Shown here: piece by piece, positions 62,200 through 64,000 of the stretch
How positions within the stretch are numbered: position 1 is the stretch's first letter
How the letters are laid out: each line of letters begins with the position of its first letter
NCBI GenBank assembly: GCA_013399115.1
Contig: VXAA01006441.1
Coordinates: forward strand, 372,001 to 436,000
Origin: Anseranas semipalmata
Taxonomy: Eukaryota > Chordata > Aves > Anseriformes > Anseranatidae
Reading direction: 5' to 3'
Length of the DNA stretch: 64,000 nucleotides
Notes under the pieces: model-generated
What the model was told of the DNA's origin: nothing
What the model saw: the letters and a program-made list of their open reading frames with translations, nothing else
Database searches by the model: none
Program-made: the position numbers and the translations under genes

Positions 62200-63000
62200 C
62201 TATAGCAGAATGGGAGAAATACATTAGGGATCCAAGATCCTAGCACTGAAAATACTGCAGTGCATTTTCCAAAAATCTACTTCATAATTTGTAAACCTGC
62301 TAAATTCCAAATGCAAATGTATTTCTCATAGAAATTCTTGCTCAGTTCTGACACAGGACCAAGCAAAATGCCTCCGTACTCTAAAATGTTGCTCTCAGAA
62401 GTATGTTGGTCCATTTTTGTTCACCTAAAGCAGGGCAAATCATTTAAATTTTAGTGACATTGACTCCTTAGCTGGAAAATACAGCAATGTGCTGTCCTTG
62501 CTGTCTTGCTGCCCAAGAGACCAGCAGAGCAGCAAGGAATTTGGAAGCTTCCCCTGGAATGCAGATTTTTGCAAATATGAGGCTACAGTGAGATTTAGAT
62601 AAAATTTTCTTCTAGATTAGATTTGAGCTAAGCTGAATAGTTTTGATTTAGACTGATGAACAGCTAGAATCATTTTTTGTTGTTTTTGTTTGTTTGTTTT
62701 GGTGTTGTTTGTTTGTTTGTTTGTTTGTTTTTGTGGACAAGATTAAATGAAAGGTCTAAATATCAGAAAGTACTACTGCCCTACTGACCACTTCTCAAGT
62801 CCTGAATTGTTCAAAGCCCCTTGTATTCACATAAAAGCAATAAGACTGAACAATAGTTCATCAGAGACAAGGCTTAATACACAAACACTTTTTAAAGTAA
62901 GACCAGGATTAATATTGCAATTGTTTATTTAAATGTGCAAATAATTATTCAGACTCTGAGAGCCCTCTAGTTTCCTGAAAATGTTAAAGAAGTACCTTAC
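62200..63000 (-). other. SV2B: SV2B intron (801 bp)
   Basis: This intron lies between the TM7 exon and the first LD4 exon, with a gtaagg donor and a ctatag acceptor. It contains a GTTT-rich simple repeat at about 62674-62732 (plus strand). I see no coding or RNA gene in it. Confidence 0.9.
62674..62732 (+). repeat. GTTT-rich simple repeat in an SV2B intron
   Basis: It is dominated by GTTT units with a pure run of about five to six units near 62708-62730, preceded by TTTTTGTTG and GGTGTTG variants. Confidence 0.9.
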
Positions 63001-63089
63001 CTTAAGGCCATAGTGAACCAAACCACAGCCAGAATCAGTGTGTTCATCCTGTACTGGGCTGTTAAACAATATAGCACGTTGTCCCAGAC
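63001..63089 (-). CDS. SV2B: SV2B coding exon: start of TM7
   Basis: This 89-bp exon encodes VWDNVLYCLTAQYRMNTLIL and continues AVVWFTMAL, then two bases (AG) of a split serine codon. It covers the end of the cytoplasmic loop and most of transmembrane segment 7 of the MFS-fold synaptic vesicle protein SV2B. The acceptor is ttgtag|GTC at 63090-63091 and the donor is AAG|gtaagg, close to consensus. The split serine is completed by the first T of the exon at 62199, giving the family sequence SYYGL. The Asn-Thr-Leu-Ile-Leu-Ala-Val-Val-Trp-Phe core is identical to mammalian SV2B as I recall it. Upstream coding sequence lies outside the window. Confidence 0.94.
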
Positions 63090-64000
63090 CTACAAATCCA
63101 TAAGAAAGAATTATCTGCAAGGTAATCCTAGCAGAGACTTGAAAGATTAATTTCTGAGTGCATCATAAATTTAATGTTGTCAGGAAAAAGGGCTCACTAG
63201 GGGAAGGTCAGATGCATGTCTTATATTCAGAGTTAGTTCAAAATTATGTTTATCGAGATAAATGTCTTACAGAAAGATCACATTTTCAGCTATGTGCCAG
63301 GGCAGTTGATCTGAACTTTCTGTAATGAGCTGGAGTGCCTGATGGGGACTAGGTCAGACAACACAGTGTGCCCCTCAACCTACACCAATAAATGTGGTTC
63401 TGAGCCTGTTCTCAGACCCTCTGACAATTTTGTCTTTTCACATATAGGTATGATCTCAGGGGTGCTTTCAAACCAAGCTCCAAAGCTCATTGAAAAGCAA
63501 AAATCCAAATTCAGTTGGCACTATAAGAGGGGTATAATGAACTTGGGTAGGGATGAAGCCAAGCAGAGAAGGACAGAGAGCAAGATCTGCTTTTCTTGAC
63601 CTACTGCAGCAATTACTGCCAGAAACATGCAGGGACATAATTTCTCATGCACTTAACTTGCCACATAAATATAGTAATAGTATAGCACCTGCAATGCTAT
63701 TAATTAAGAAGGACTCTACTTTAAGCTCATCTTCCTAGACTAGAAGCATCCAACAAGATTTTCCATGAAGTTCTACGTGGGCATAGGTGAGCAGCATAGC
63801 ATATGTGAGGGGTTAAATGAAGAGATAACATAACGTTGTTAGAAACTCAGTCGCAGCAGGAGCAAGGAGCAAGCACTCATGAATCCACCACAGGTGGTAA
63901 GTTCACTTAGGCTTGAGGGAGAAAGAATCAATATCTGTCTGCTCTGAAGGAGAGTCAAGTGCCTGGGGCTGTGGCTGGAAGCTCTTAGCACAGCTTGACT
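63090..64000 (-). other. SV2B: SV2B intron, partial (right edge of window)
   Basis: This is sequence upstream of the TM7 exon. The expected exon for the TM6-TM7 cytoplasmic loop is not found, so the whole stretch is read as intron. It has no repeats or genes that I can name. Confidence 0.8.

Larger units (their letters stand above)
54451..64000 (-). other. SV2B: SV2B gene body, 3' half (partial, continues past the right edge)
   Basis: Six minus-strand exons join in frame into the C-terminal ~310 residues of an SV2 protein, about 373-683 in human SV2B numbering. Every boundary is GT-AG and each split codon is completed correctly across the intron. SV2B was chosen over SV2A and SV2C from remembered paralogue sequences: the ending LPETRDQVLM, the block FGILNGLCKFGAILGN and the stretch ITKVVPILL all match the B paralogue best. 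Introns from 5' to 3' are 801, 2681, 950, 2335 and 939 bp. The exon that should precede 63089, encoding the cytoplasmic TM6-TM7 loop, is not recognisable up to 64000, so that intron is at least 911 bp. Confidence 0.96.

Noticed and set aside
1..64000. Searched for tRNA, rRNA, snRNA, CRISPR, phage or bacterial-type operons and endogenous viral genes
   Set aside because: No sequence or arrangement supporting any of these was seen; spliced SV2B exons and the repeat types show vertebrate nuclear DNA.
63090..64000. Looked for the SV2B exon preceding the TM7 exon
   Set aside because: No minus-strand frame encodes the expected loop sequence with proper splice sites, so it probably lies beyond the window.

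Overview
This window reads as vertebrate nuclear DNA, most likely from a bird or another sauropsid. It has spliced GT-AG exons, AT-rich intergenic sequence, short introns, few recent transposons, simple poly-T and GTTT repeats, and only degraded CORE-SINE/MIR-like and CR1-like fossils. There are no operons, bacterial genes, CRISPR arrays, rRNA genes or recognisable tRNA genes. Most open frames here are chance frames in non-coding DNA. The species call is an inference; the gene call is not.

The only gene I can identify is SV2B (synaptic vesicle glycoprotein 2B), on the minus strand at the right end. Six consecutive coding exons (63001-63089, 62035-62199, 59220-59353, 58069-58269, 55574-55733, 54451-54634) join in frame without gaps. 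They encode the C-terminal ~310 residues: TM7, the large luminal domain LD4 with its pentapeptide-like repeats, TM8-TM12 and the stop codon. The N-terminal half, 5'UTR and promoter lie beyond position 64000. SV2B is a 12-TM major-facilitator-fold glycoprotein of synaptic vesicles that supports regulated exocytosis together with synaptotagmin.

A long 3'UTR probably follows the stop, running leftward to an AATAAA signal near 49210 (tentative; other signals lie at 51929 and 53183). Positions 1 to about 49,190 form a gene-poor stretch downstream of SV2B. In mammals the next gene on that side is SLCO3A1, but no SLCO3A1 exon is visible here.

The non-coding part is not featureless. It holds several isolated CpG-dense islets (about 8.94, 32.54 and 47.09 kb, plus one in the presumed SV2B 3'UTR at 54.08 kb), a CTCF-like site beside the 47.1 kb islet, AT-rich blocks with POU, homeodomain or RFX-like motifs (15.4, 15.85 and 26.6 kb), ancient SINE/LINE fossils, a 93-bp tandem duplication at 18.94 kb and an AT palindrome pair at 31.75 kb. 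An SV2B intron holds a perfect 14-bp-stem hairpin. I found no convincing new multi-gene system; the candidates worth following are regulatory elements and one weak SV2B splice donor.
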